Shown: one piece after another, positions 16,476-25,635 of the stretch | How the letters are laid out: every line of letters begins with the position of its first letter | How positions within the stretch are numbered: the stretch's first letter is position 1 | Source: an uncultured Mailhella sp. | GTDB lineage: Bacteria > Desulfobacterota > Desulfovibrionia > Desulfovibrionales > Desulfovibrionaceae | Reading direction: 5' to 3' | DNA: 30,088 nt | Assembly (NCBI RefSeq): GCF_905187505.1 | Contig: NZ_CAJJIC010000018.1 | Coordinates: 1-30,088, forward strand | Made by a program: the position numbers and the translations under genes | The notes under the pieces: model-generated | Seen by the model: only the letters and a program-made list of their open reading frames with translations | What the model was told of the DNA's origin: nothing | Database searches by the model: none

Positions 16476-16745
16476 CTACTTGCGCAGACCGAGCTTTTCG
16501 ATCAGGGCACGATAGCTCTGAATGTCGGTCTTCTTCAGGTAGTTCAGCATCTTGCGACGCTGGCCGACCAGCTTGAGCAGGCCGGTGCGGGAGTGGAAGT
16601 CCTTCTTGTTGGCCTTGAAGTGGTCGGCAAGACCGTTGATGCGGGCGGTAAGAAGGGCGATCTGAACTTCAGCGGAGCCGGTGTCGCCTTCGTGCTTGGC
16701 GAACTGGGCGATAACGGCCTGCTTCTGAGCGGAATCCATAGCCAC
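16476..16745 (-). CDS. rpsO: 30S ribosomal protein S15
   Basis: S15 is a primary binder of the 16S rRNA central domain and forms intersubunit bridge B4. The 89-residue sequence shows the family pattern GDTGSAEVQIALLTARI, HKKDFHSR-like ANKKDFHSRTGLLKLVGQR, RRKMLNYL and LIEKLGLRK. Translation probably begins at the GTG at 16745, because AGGAGG stands eight bases before it. The in-frame ATG two codons later (16739) would be spaced too far at 14 bases. The gene sits 33 bases after truB and before pnp. Confidence 0.97.
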   Translation of the reverse strand: MAMDSAQKQAVIAQFAKHEGDTGSAEVQIALLTARINGLADHFKANKKDFHSRTGLLKLVGQRRKMLNYLKKTDIQSYRALIEKLGLRK

Positions 16746-16778
16746 AGCGGTATCCTCCTCTCTGGCATCTGCCAGAGG

Positions 16779-17705
16779 TTAGTGGGTAAAAAGCCCCCGA
16801 AGCACTGCCCAGACAGGGCGATCCCTGTCCATACGGGCTTCTGCCAGAGCCAGAGGCGAGCCATCCTGCGCCAGCATGAGGGCGCGTTCGCCGGATTCGA
16901 AGGTTCCGAATTCCGGCAGATGGGGAACGGGCATGCCGTTTTTCAGGTTCGCTTCCTGCATTTTTCCGACGGAAATGTTTTTCCAGCCGGGCAGGGCGGC
17001 GCTGATGGGCATGATCCATTCCGGCAGCCTTTCGGGCTCGGCAAGGATTTCGTCCAGCGTGTGGGCGACCTCCAGGCCAAACGGGTGGCTGTATTCCCGG
17101 GTCAGTTCCGTGAGCATGGCTCCGCACCCAAGTCGAATCCCCAAGCTGTGGGCCAGGGACCGTATGTAGGAACCGGAACTGCACGTTACCCGGAATCGCA
17201 CGTCCGGCATGTTCACCCATTGAACAGAGGCGTGCGAAACATGTATGCTTTTCACCTTGACCGGCACTTCCTTGCCGGCACGGGCCAGCTTGTATAAGGG
17301 CTGTCCCTGGTGCTTTGCGGCGGAATAGGGCGGAACGGGCTGTTCCGTCACATCCAGCCAGGCCGTCACTTCGCGTCGTGCGGCCTGTTCAAGTTCGGAG
17401 CCCGGAGCAAGGTCTTCCCCGCTCAGAGCCGTTTCGGAAACCACGGATCCTTCGGCATCCCACGTGTCGGTGGTCACGCCGAGGCGCAGCGTGCCGCCGT
17501 AGGTCTTCACCCCGCCTTCCATGAGATAGCCGGAAAGCTTGGTGGCGTTGCCGAGCAGCACGAGCAGCACGCCGGTCGCCATGGGGTCGAGAGTACCCGC
17601 ATGACCGATTTTTTTCTGCCCGAGTCTCTTGATGCGGGAGATGGCCTGTGCGGAGCTGAGTCCTTTGGGCTTGTCCAGTACCAGTATGCCGTGCTGCTGT
17701 TCCAT
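16779..17705 (-). CDS. truB: tRNA pseudouridine(55) synthase
   Basis: Converts U55 to pseudouridine in the T loop of tRNAs. The 308 residues include KPKGLSSAQAISRIKR (12-27), GHAGTLDPMATGVLLV (34-49) with the catalytic Asp40, KTYGGTLRLGVTTDTWDAEG, and the RVTCSSGSYIRSLAHSLG segment. The C-terminal part carries a PUA-like region. The ATG has no good ribosome site (only AAGG about 16 bases upstream), so expression may be low or the start may need support. In many bacteria truB follows rbfA; here it begins the truB-rpsO-pnp cluster. A GATAAT -10-like element lies about 20 bases before the start, without a recognisable -35. Confidence 0.95.
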   Translation of the reverse strand: MEQQHGILVLDKPKGLSSAQAISRIKRLGQKKIGHAGTLDPMATGVLLVLLGNATKLSGYLMEGGVKTYGGTLRLGVTTDTWDAEGSVVSETALSGEDLAPGSELEQAARREVTAWLDVTEQPVPPYSAAKHQGQPLYKLARAGKEVPVKVKSIHVSHASVQWVNMPDVRFRVTCSSGSYIRSLAHSLGIRLGCGAMLTELTREYSHPFGLEVAHTLDEILAEPERLPEWIMPISAALPGWKNISVGKMQEANLKNGMPVPHLPEFGTFESGERALMLAQDGSPLALAEARMDRDRPVWAVLRGLFTH

Positions 17706-17843
17706 GCGAGAAGTCTATGTACCTTTAATTATCAGGATAGTCCAGTCCCGGCGAGGGCGTGCGCCCGTGTCGCCGCGATACGATTTTTTCCCTGAAATGA
17801 TTGAAGAAAATAAAGACGTTTTCCGTTGTTGCGCGATGCGTCG

Positions 17844-17897
17844 CGCGTTCTTTTTTCTCCCGCTTCTCTGGCCCGGGAAGCGGGAAGGAAGAACGCG
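17844..17897 (-). other. long imperfect hairpin downstream of lolA
   Basis: The arm starting CGCGTTCTT (17844-17852) pairs with AAGAACGCG (17889-17897), and the inner TCCCGCTTC (17858-17866) pairs with GAAGCGGGA (17878-17886), with an asymmetric internal bulge. It lies about 55 bases beyond the lolA stop and before truB. No T tract follows on the minus strand, so it could be a Rho-dependent 3' end, a processing site or an unmodelled RNA. The rest of the 17706-17952 gap is otherwise empty. Confidence 0.4.
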
Positions 17898-17952
17898 TCT
17901 CGTCGGAACGGCGGGCGTCTCTGGTCTGTCCGTTGCGGGATCGCGATTGCGG

Positions 17953-18645
17953 CTAGTTCAGAAGCGGCCGCGACACGGGGTGCTGGGCTTCCACGTGATC
18001 TTCCACTTCCGTGCCTCTGGGAGGCGTGAACTGGAAGTCCTTTGCGGAGGTTTTCGCATCGGGCGCAAGATCCGTAAGCTCGATGGTGTTGGTGTTGCCG
18101 TAGAAGTCCATGACCATGGCGCGACGGATGAGAAACGTGGAGGGATCAAGCCACAGCTGGGCTTCGGTGAGCTCCGTGGTGGGTTCCTTGGGATAGAGCA
18201 GCAGATGAATGAGCTTGCCGTCTTCCGGAGCCTGGGCGGATTCCACGTCGAAGTCGCGGGAAAGGGCGCTCTGACCGGTGATGACCTGAATGAGGGAGCG
18301 CGAGTCTTCGGCAAGGGCGCGGGAGTAGCGGTAGGCGAGCTCTTCGTCGGGAAGGTAGTTCCAGATTTCCTTGTCCGTGACCATGAGAAGCTCGGCATGG
18401 GGCGCTGCGGTCTCCCAGCGCACCAGAAGGGGCTTTTTGAAGAGGATCACGCCGCTTCTCTTTTCCACGACGCCGCTTTCCCGCTGCAGAAGCTGCTGCG
18501 TGAAGTTCGCGCGGAAGCTCTGCATGTCGGCGTAGGCGGCCTGCATCTTGTTCATCGCGGCGGAGATGTCGGCGGCTAAGGATTCCTGAGCGAAAAGGCC
18601 GAGGGCGAGAAAGGCACAGAACAGGATACGCAGCAGTCTGCTCAT
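17953..18645 (-). CDS. lolA: outer-membrane lipoprotein carrier protein LolA
   Basis: Periplasmic chaperone that takes lipoproteins released by the LolCDE transporter to the outer membrane. The 230-residue precursor begins with a clear signal peptide (two Arg, a hydrophobic core LLRILFCAFLALGLF, then QESLA) with likely cleavage after residue 24. The mature part has the LolA pattern: MQAAYADMQSFRANFTQ near its start, GVILFKKPLLVRWE, NYLPDEELAYRYS, LLLYPKEP and LWLDPSTFLIRRAMVMD. The start at ATG 18645 has GAGGAA seven bases upstream; longer in-frame starts would bury the signal peptide. It follows eno but is separated from it by a terminator, so it probably has its own promoter. A LolA-like fold is also found in related periplasmic proteins, so the name is likely rather than certain. 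Confidence 0.87.
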   Translation of the reverse strand: MSRLLRILFCAFLALGLFAQESLAADISAAMNKMQAAYADMQSFRANFTQQLLQRESGVVEKRSGVILFKKPLLVRWETAAPHAELLMVTDKEIWNYLPDEELAYRYSRALAEDSRSLIQVITGQSALSRDFDVESAQAPEDGKLIHLLLYPKEPTTELTEAQLWLDPSTFLIRRAMVMDFYGNTNTIELTDLAPDAKTSAKDFQFTPPRGTEVEDHVEAQHPVSRPLLN

Positions 18646-18706
18646 GACGATGTTCCTCATGCCGCATGGCAAGCGCTTGCGGCGGAAGGGGCCGCGAAAG
18701 CGGCTG

Positions 18707-18730
18707 AAAAAGGCCCGGGAATGCCGGGCC
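18707..18730 (-). terminator. intrinsic terminator of eno
   Basis: Read on the minus strand: GGCCCGG (rc of 18724-18730), loop, CCGGGCC (rc of 18712-18718), then five T (18711-18707). It lies 40 bases beyond the eno stop and upstream of lolA. Confidence 0.75.
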
Positions 18731-18741
18731 GTGGAAAAGGT

Positions 18742-18763
18742 GCGGGGAGGCATGCCTCCCCGC
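18742..18763. other. 22-base perfect palindrome after eno
   Basis: GCGGGGAGGCA is followed directly by its reverse complement TGCCTCCCCGC, seven bases beyond the eno stop and before the terminator stem. It may add a second stem that protects or helps end the eno mRNA. Confidence 0.5.
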
Positions 18764-18770
18764 GGGATGC

Positions 18771-20087
<1,317 letters not shown>

Positions 20088-20140
20088 TGAGGAAACTCCT
20101 TGGAATATGCCGGACAGGGTCCGGGTAAGAGAACAGAATG

Positions 20141-20929
20141 CTAGGATGGGACGCGTCGGTTCCAGAGAAGCCGGAGCCCTTCAAGAATAAGATCGGGTCT
20201 TATGATGTCAAAGGCGCGGCATATTCTGGAAAGATCATGCGCCGCGCCGCCCGTGCCCACGACGAGCGTGGTGCCGGGCAGCTGAGCCTTGAGGCGCTCG
20301 CACAGGCCTTCCGTCATGGCGGCGAAGCCGAAGAGAAAGCCGTGGTTCATGCTTGTGATGGTGTTTTTTCCTATGCGCACGGAGGAGTCCGTCATTTCCA
20401 GGGAAATGCGCGGAAGCTTGGCCGTGCCCGAGGCAAGCGCGTTGCGGGAGGAAAAAAGACCGGGACAGATGAGTCCTCCAAGGTAGGTGTTGCCGGATAC
20501 GCAGTCGAACGTGGTCGCTGTTCCGAAATCCACGGAAATGATGGACGGTGCGTCGGCAAAGAGCTTTCTGGCCGCAAAGGCCGCCAGAAGCCGGTCCGCT
20601 CCCACCTCCTGCGGCTGGTCGTAGCCGTTCACAAGGTCGATGTCGAAGTCGCCGGGGAAGGTGAGAGGAACTTTTCCGAGGTATTTCTGCATGGCTTCGT
20701 GAAGAAGCGTGCTCACGTCGGGCACCACGGAGCAGACGAGACATGCGGTGATTTCTTCCGCCGCAAGGCCGCGCAGTGCCAGAAGCTGGAGCAGGGAAAG
20801 GCCGAGGCTGTCTGCCGTGTGCTGCGCCTTCGTGGGCAGCGAATAGGAGGCTTCCAGCGCGTCGGGGCGGGCAAAGACTATCTTGATGCAGGTATTGCCG
20901 ATGTCGGCAAGAAGGAGATGTTCAGACAT
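20141..20929 (-). CDS. coaX: type III pantothenate kinase
   Basis: Catalyses the first step of CoA synthesis, phosphorylation of pantothenate, by the CoaX route (feedback-insensitive to CoA, needing a monovalent cation in studied members). The 262 residues show the ASKHA-fold motifs LADIGNTCIKI (7-17), GADRLLAAFAA (110-120), SVDFGTATTFD (132-142) and GGLICPG (151-157). I start at ATG 20929, which places DIGNT at the usual distance. A TTG start 30 bases further upstream is also open. The ribosome site is poor (GGGTGG). Neighbours are xerC upstream (164-base gap) and eno downstream. No other CoA gene is near. Confidence 0.94.
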   Translation of the reverse strand: MSEHLLLADIGNTCIKIVFARPDALEASYSLPTKAQHTADSLGLSLLQLLALRGLAAEEITACLVCSVVPDVSTLLHEAMQKYLGKVPLTFPGDFDIDLVNGYDQPQEVGADRLLAAFAARKLFADAPSIISVDFGTATTFDCVSGNTYLGGLICPGLFSSRNALASGTAKLPRISLEMTDSSVRIGKNTITSMNHGFLFGFAAMTEGLCERLKAQLPGTTLVVGTGGAAHDLSRICRAFDIIRPDLILEGLRLLWNRRVPS

Positions 20930-21093
20930 GCGTGCACCACCCGTAAAAAGAAAAGACAAGAGAGTTTACCCTTTCTTTGCTTCGCGCGCAATGGGTAAAA
21001 GGGAGGGCTTTCCGGCGGGAGCGCCGCGGAGAGGGGAGATTCCCGAGCCGTGTCCGGCAGGCGGCACGTCCGTTCGGCTCCGGGGATTCTGCC

Positions 21094-22077
21094 TTACGAT
21101 TTTTTTTCGCTTTTCTGCGCCAGAGGATGCGCGGCATCGTAAATGCGCGTGAGGGCGTCGAGATTGAGGTGCGTGTAGCGCTGCGTGGTGGATATGCGGC
21201 TGTGGCCGAGCAGCTCCTGAACGGCGCGCAGATCCGCGCCGCCTTCCAGAAGGTGCGTGGCAAAGGAGTGGCGCAGATCGTGCGGGGAGATGTGCTGCGG
21301 AATGCCTGCTTCCGCGGCCCGTTCCTCCAGAATGCGCGCGGCCTGACGCCGGTCGAGCCTTTTGCCGCGCCGTCCGAGAAAGGCGGCTCTTTCTCCGTGA
21401 ACGGGAGGCACGCGGTCTCTGACGGCAAGCCAGCGGGAGAGTGCGTCCCTGCAGGTGTCGCTGAGCGGGACGATGCGCTCCTTGCTTCCCTTGCCCATGA
21501 CCTGGACGTGCCCGCTTTCGGGACGGACGTCGTTCACGTCCAGTCCGAGGGCTTCGGAAATGCGCAGGCCCGAGCCGTAGAGCAGTTCCAGAAGGGCCAT
21601 GTCCCTGAGACGGAATGTTTCGTCCGCGTTCGCCGGGGTCGATGAGGACGGAGGCGCGCTTTTTTCCTCCGGCTTTTCATCCAGAAGGCTGAACACCTGA
21701 TCCACGTTGAGCATGGCGGGATGTCGCTGATCCTGCTTGGGGTTGCGCACGCCGGCGCAGGGGTCCGAATCTATCTTGTGCAGGCGCAGAAGATGGCGGA
21801 ACAGGGAGCGCAGCGCCGAGAGCTTGCGTGCCATGGACGAGCGGGCCATGCCCTGACGAAACAGCGAGGCGGAAAATCCCTGAACCATCGACTTCGTGAT
21901 TTCGGACGGCTTCTCCAGCGAGGCTCCCATGCCGCGCAGGTAGGTCTCAAATTCCAGAATGTCCACGGCATAGGCCTCCACCGTGGCTTCGGACGCGCCC
22001 TTCTGAAATTCCATCCACGCCAGGAAGGTGGCGGCGGGAACGGGCAGGGCGGCGGTGATGTCGGAAAGTCGGCTCAT
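21094..22077 (-). CDS. xerC: tyrosine recombinase XerC
   Basis: Resolves chromosome dimers with XerD at dif, under FtsK control. The 327 residues have an N-terminal SAM-like core-binding domain (about 10-110) and a catalytic domain with all the expected residues: Arg172 (GSGLRISEAL), Lys196 (GKGSKER), His266 and Arg269 (HDLRHSFATH), His292 (LLGHSRISTTQ) and the nucleophile Tyr301. A low-complexity Pro/Ser/Glu-rich insert (about 134-152) sits between the domains, where most XerC proteins have only a short linker. The ATG overlaps the dprA stop as ATGA (22074-22077), giving tight coupling. The xerC-next-to-dprA arrangement is known in other bacteria. XerD is not in the window, so the C versus D label is by resemblance and context. 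Confidence 0.92.
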   Translation of the reverse strand: MSRLSDITAALPVPAATFLAWMEFQKGASEATVEAYAVDILEFETYLRGMGASLEKPSEITKSMVQGFSASLFRQGMARSSMARKLSALRSLFRHLLRLHKIDSDPCAGVRNPKQDQRHPAMLNVDQVFSLLDEKPEEKSAPPSSSTPANADETFRLRDMALLELLYGSGLRISEALGLDVNDVRPESGHVQVMGKGSKERIVPLSDTCRDALSRWLAVRDRVPPVHGERAAFLGRRGKRLDRRQAARILEERAAEAGIPQHISPHDLRHSFATHLLEGGADLRAVQELLGHSRISTTQRYTHLNLDALTRIYDAAHPLAQKSEKKS

Positions 22078-23507
22078 GTTCTGGCCTCGTAGCGGGTATC
22101 GGTAAGACGGCGCGCCAGCCTTTTCACTTCCAGAATCATGAGCACGGCGCTCACGGAGGCGCTCGTCCAAGAAGGACTTTCCTTCTGTGCGGCATAGAGC
22201 AGTTCATCCTGCGTGAGCGGGCCGTTTTTCAGCAGGGCGAGAATGGTCTCTTCCTCTTCGGTGAGCGGGGGGAGACTGGAGGCGGGCGGCCGTTTTTTTT
22301 CTTTTTGGGTGTCGGAGGCGTCAACGGAAGCCCTGGAATCCGCCCCTGTTTCTCTTATGGAAGGCGCGGAGACGGGCGCTTCTCCGGCGGAGAGCTCCCC
22401 TGCCGTGGTGACGGCCGGGGAGGGGGAAGGCTGAGCGTGTCGGGAAAGGGCGTTTTCCCTCATCTGTTCCCGGGCGTCCGGGCATTGTTCAAGCGGCGGT
22501 TCGGGCTGCGTTTCAGAGAACGCGGCTTGAGCTTTTGATGATGCGCGCGGAGCGGGAAAAGGCCGTCCTGCGGCACTTCTGAGGTGCGGAAGAAGGTCGG
22601 CGAGAATGTCGTCGGCGCGGAAGATGGGACGCGCTCCTTCCAGAAGAAGTTTTTTTGAGCCTTCCGGACAGGGAGATCGAAGCGCATTCGGGGAAGGTAC
22701 GTACACGTTTCTGCCCTGTTCGGCCGCAAGGTGCGCCGTGATGAGGCTGCCGCTTCGCGCATGCACGGCCTCCGTGACCAGAACCCCGAGGGAGAGACCG
22801 CTTATGATGCGGTTGCGCACGGGAAAGGCTCCGGGACCGGGCACCCAGCCGGGCGGCATTTCGCTGACAAGAAGGCCGCGCTCGGCCATGCGCCCGTAAA
22901 GTTCCCGGTGTCCGGCGGGAAAGGCCTTGTCCACGCCTCCGGGCAGCACGGCAATGGAGCGGCCCGGGCCGGAAAGGGCGGCCTTGTGGGCGCATCCGTC
23001 CACGCCGAAGGCCAGGCCGGAGACCACGGTCACACCGGCCAGAGACAGTTCTTCCGCCACGACCGCGGTGAAGTCGAGAGCGGCGGGAGAGCTGTTTCTG
23101 GAGCCGACCACCGCAACGCAGGGAGCGCCGAGAAGCGCCGTGTCTCCCACGGCGTAGAGCAGAACGGGAGCGTCGGGCAGTTCCTTCAGCAGGGATGGAT
23201 ACCGTTTGTCGGTCCACAGGATGATGGACGCCTGAAGCGTGCGCGAGGCCTCCCATTCCGGGCGCGCCCTGAGACGCCAGGCGTTGTTCAGATAGCCTTC
23301 CGCCTTCTGGGCGGGAACACCCGCTTCCGGCCACCGGGGCACGTTCATCACGGCATCGTAGGCCGAGTCGAAATGCGAAACGAGCAGATGCGCGCCCCGT
23401 GCGCCGAGACCTGCGGTGTGGCGAAGGGCAAGCGCCGCCCAGTACTCTCGGCGTCCGTCGTCATCGAGCGCGGCAAGGCCGGTGCCGGAGGAGGGGCGGA
23501 CGGTCAT
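22074..23507 (-). CDS. dprA: DNA-processing protein DprA/Smf
   Basis: Binds incoming single-stranded DNA and loads RecA during transformation; it is also widespread in bacteria not known to be competent. The 477 residues include the Rossmann-like core with VAVVGSRNSS (131-140), VVSGLAFGVDGCAHKAAL (161-178), GGVDKAFPAGH (190-200), FPVRNRIISGLS and RSGSLITAHLAAEQGRNVY. A low-complexity linker of about 110 residues rich in Ala, Pro, Glu and Ser (about 310-425) leads to a C-terminal winged-helix domain (PLTEEEETILALLKNGPLTQDEL). The linker makes it longer than the usual 360 or so. The start codon shares one base with the stop of the antiporter gene upstream, and its end overlaps xerC by four bases. 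Confidence 0.95.
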   Translation of the reverse strand: MTVRPSSGTGLAALDDDGRREYWAALALRHTAGLGARGAHLLVSHFDSAYDAVMNVPRWPEAGVPAQKAEGYLNNAWRLRARPEWEASRTLQASIILWTDKRYPSLLKELPDAPVLLYAVGDTALLGAPCVAVVGSRNSSPAALDFTAVVAEELSLAGVTVVSGLAFGVDGCAHKAALSGPGRSIAVLPGGVDKAFPAGHRELYGRMAERGLLVSEMPPGWVPGPGAFPVRNRIISGLSLGVLVTEAVHARSGSLITAHLAAEQGRNVYVPSPNALRSPCPEGSKKLLLEGARPIFRADDILADLLPHLRSAAGRPFPAPRASSKAQAAFSETQPEPPLEQCPDAREQMRENALSRHAQPSPSPAVTTAGELSAGEAPVSAPSIRETGADSRASVDASDTQKEKKRPPASSLPPLTEEEETILALLKNGPLTQDELLYAAQKESPSWTSASVSAVLMILEVKRLARRLTDTRYEART

Positions 23508-25519
23508 CAGGCCGCTTCCTTGCCTTCGGTGTGGAAGAGATGAGCGGCTTTGGCAAGAGCTTCCTGCGTGGCCAGCAGGTAGACGATGTCTCCTGCCAGA
23601 AGCTGCGTCTGCGCGTCGGGATTGTTGTTGATGACGTCGCCGCGGCGCACCCCCGCCGCCGTGACGCCGTGCTCCTTGCGCAGCGCGGCCTCGGCTATGG
23701 TTCTGCCCGCGAGGGGAGAGCCTTCCTCCACGGCGTAGGCCACGAGCTGGAGATCAGGCAGGCTGTCCATGATGGAACCGCCCATGCCGAGCCTGCGCTG
23801 CATGCCGTAGTTCTCGCGGCGTATGGCGGAGACGTACTGGTCGATGGTCTGACGCGGCACGAGGTAGTGATTCAGCACGCGTGCGAACACTTCCAGCGAG
23901 GTCTCGAACTCTTCGGGAATGACCTCGTTGGCGCCCACTTCCTTGTAGGAATTGAGATTGCCGAGAAAGCGCGTGCGCACGATGATGTGCAGCGACGGAT
24001 TCATGGCCCGGGCGTTGGCGATGATGGCCCGGCTGCCCGCAGGATCGGAAGTGAGAATGGCGAGCGCCCGGGCCGTGGACGCACCGAGATGCTCGAGCAC
24101 CAGAGGGAAGGAGGCGTCGCCGTGGCGTATGGGCTCGGTGGCACGATATTTTTCCACGGTGGTGGGATTCATTTCCGAGATGATGTAGGGAATGCCGCAG
24201 CTTTTTGCGCCGTGGGCCATGATCTGACCGCCGATGCCGAAACCTATGATGATGAGGTGATCCTTGAGCAGTCTGCCGTCGCGGATGATGCCGTCGGAAC
24301 TTTCCGCATCGTCATGCTCGGAGCCGTCGTCCGTGGCGGCTTCCGCCGTCTGCATGTCGGGACGCTTCAGAATCCTTGCCGTCACCCTGGGAGCGACGCC
24401 GATGAGCAGCGGAGTGAGCACCATGGTCAGAATGCTGGAGGCGAGAAATACCTGGTAGGCGTCGTTGCTGATGAGCTCGAGGCCGAGGGCGGACTTTGCC
24501 AGCACGAAGGAGAACTCGCCCACCTGTGCGAGGCTGAAGGCCGCAAGCAGGGCGGTGCGCATGGAGTATTTGAGCACGCGCACGGCGGGAACGACCATGA
24601 GTATTTTTGCGATGATGATGGCCGCGGCGCACAGCGAAATGACGGGCAGATGCGTGAGGAAGAAGCGAATGTCGAGCAACATGCCCACGGAGATGAAGAA
24701 GATGCTCGAGAACACCTCCTTGAAGGGCATGATGCTTTCAAGGGTGTTCAGGCTGTATTCCGATTCGGCCATCATGAGACCGGCAAGGAACGCGCCGAGC
24801 GCAAGGGAGAGGCCGAGCCACGAGGTGATGAGCGCAACGGCGAGGCAGAGCCCCAGGGTGGTCATGAGCATGAGCTCACGGCTGCGCGTGCTCACCACGC
24901 TGAACATGAGCCGGTGCAGCAGATACTTGCCGAAAAGAAGAATGGCGCCGATGACGAGCACGCCCTTGCCCACGGCGAAGATCATGGAATTGGTGTCGAG
25001 CTCGAGCCCCCCGGCAAGCAGGGGGAATATGAGCACCATGGGCACGATGGCGAGATCCTGAAAAATGAGCACGGCAAGGCATACCTGTCCCTGCGGCGAT
25101 TCGGTGAGCGCCTTCTGCTGCAGAATGCTGAGCACGATGGCCGTGGATGAAAGCGTGACCATGCAGCCGTACACGACGCCGAGTCTCGGCCCGCTCCACC
25201 AGAAGGTGAGCAGAAACACGAAGGCCATGGTGAGCAGCACCTGGGAGGAACCTCCCAGAAAGAGCGGCTTCTTGAGCCTTACGAGTTCCTTGCCGGAAAG
25301 CTCCATGCCTATGGAGAACATGAGAAACGCCACGCCCACGTCGGCCATGGTGTCCACGGCTTCGGGGCTCGGGATGAGCCCGAGGGCGGAGGGACCGCAC
25401 AGTACGCCGGTGAGCAGAAAGCCCACGATGGACGGCAGGCGGAAGCGCAGGCAGACGAGCACAACAATGATGGAAAGAATAAAGAGAACGACGATCTCGC
25501 GGAGTATCATGTCTTCCAT
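23507..25519 (-). CDS. CPA2-family cation:proton antiporter with RCK domains (KefB-like)
   Basis: The 670-residue membrane protein has an N-terminal Na+/H+-exchanger-type domain (about residues 8-385, roughly 12 helices; LIFQDLAIVP holds the Gln-Asp typical of the CPA2 core). Next is a TrkA-N nucleotide-binding domain beginning LIIIGFGIGGQ (Rossmann glycines near 426-431), then a TrkA-C ligand domain (about 580-665, LVAYAVEEGSPLAGRTIAEA). This layout suggests K+ or Na+ efflux in exchange for H+, gated by a nucleotide or small ligand. Classic KefB/KefC lack a TrkA-C domain, so I do not give that symbol. The start at ATG 25519 precedes the first membrane helix; ATG 25510 is also possible, and neither has a strong ribosome site. 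An intrinsic terminator stands only 15 bases upstream of the start. It is the first gene before overlapping dprA and xerC. Confidence 0.9.
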   Translation of the reverse strand: MEDMILREIVVLFILSIIVVLVCLRFRLPSIVGFLLTGVLCGPSALGLIPSPEAVDTMADVGVAFLMFSIGMELSGKELVRLKKPLFLGGSSQVLLTMAFVFLLTFWWSGPRLGVVYGCMVTLSSTAIVLSILQQKALTESPQGQVCLAVLIFQDLAIVPMVLIFPLLAGGLELDTNSMIFAVGKGVLVIGAILLFGKYLLHRLMFSVVSTRSRELMLMTTLGLCLAVALITSWLGLSLALGAFLAGLMMAESEYSLNTLESIMPFKEVFSSIFFISVGMLLDIRFFLTHLPVISLCAAAIIIAKILMVVPAVRVLKYSMRTALLAAFSLAQVGEFSFVLAKSALGLELISNDAYQVFLASSILTMVLTPLLIGVAPRVTARILKRPDMQTAEAATDDGSEHDDAESSDGIIRDGRLLKDHLIIIGFGIGGQIMAHGAKSCGIPYIISEMNPTTVEKYRATEPIRHGDASFPLVLEHLGASTARALAILTSDPAGSRAIIANARAMNPSLHIIVRTRFLGNLNSYKEVGANEVIPEEFETSLEVFARVLNHYLVPRQTIDQYVSAIRRENYGMQRRLGMGGSIMDSLPDLQLVAYAVEEGSPLAGRTIAEAALRKEHGVTAAGVRRGDVINNNPDAQTQLLAGDIVYLLATQEALAKAAHLFHTEGKEAA

Positions 25520-25534
25520 GGGCAGTCTCTTCGG

Positions 25535-25574
25535 AAAAAAATAGGCCCCGTGAACGATGGAGTTCACGGAGCCT
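25535..25574 (-). terminator. intrinsic terminator of the OYE module, abutting the antiporter start
   Basis: Read on the minus strand, AGGCTCCGTGAAC pairs with GTTCACGGGGCCT (one mismatch, arms rc of 25562-25574 and 25543-25555), followed by ATTTTTTT ending at 25535. It closes the permease/reductase module. Only 15 bases then remain before the antiporter ATG, too few for a promoter. A weak promoter-like pair TTGCGT (rc of 25601-25606) and CAGAAT (rc of 25578-25583), 17 bases apart, lies just before the stem, which would put the stem in the antiporter mRNA leader. Confidence 0.75.
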
Positions 25575-25635
25575 GTTATTCTGTCATGTTTCTCTGCGGC
25601 ACGCAATGGAAGCGGAGGCCGCAGGAAAAACGATG

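Noticed and set aside
14094..17297. A 1067-codon open frame on the plus strand opposite pnp, rpsO and truB
   Set aside because: Its product is a Gly/His/Asp/Val-rich sequence without domains, lying antisense to three certain genes. It is a by-product of strong GC3 codon bias.
20965..20999. TTTACCC / GGGTAAA inverted repeat between xerC and coaX
   Set aside because: Seven pairs around a 21-base loop with no clean T tract on the minus strand; too weak to call a terminator.
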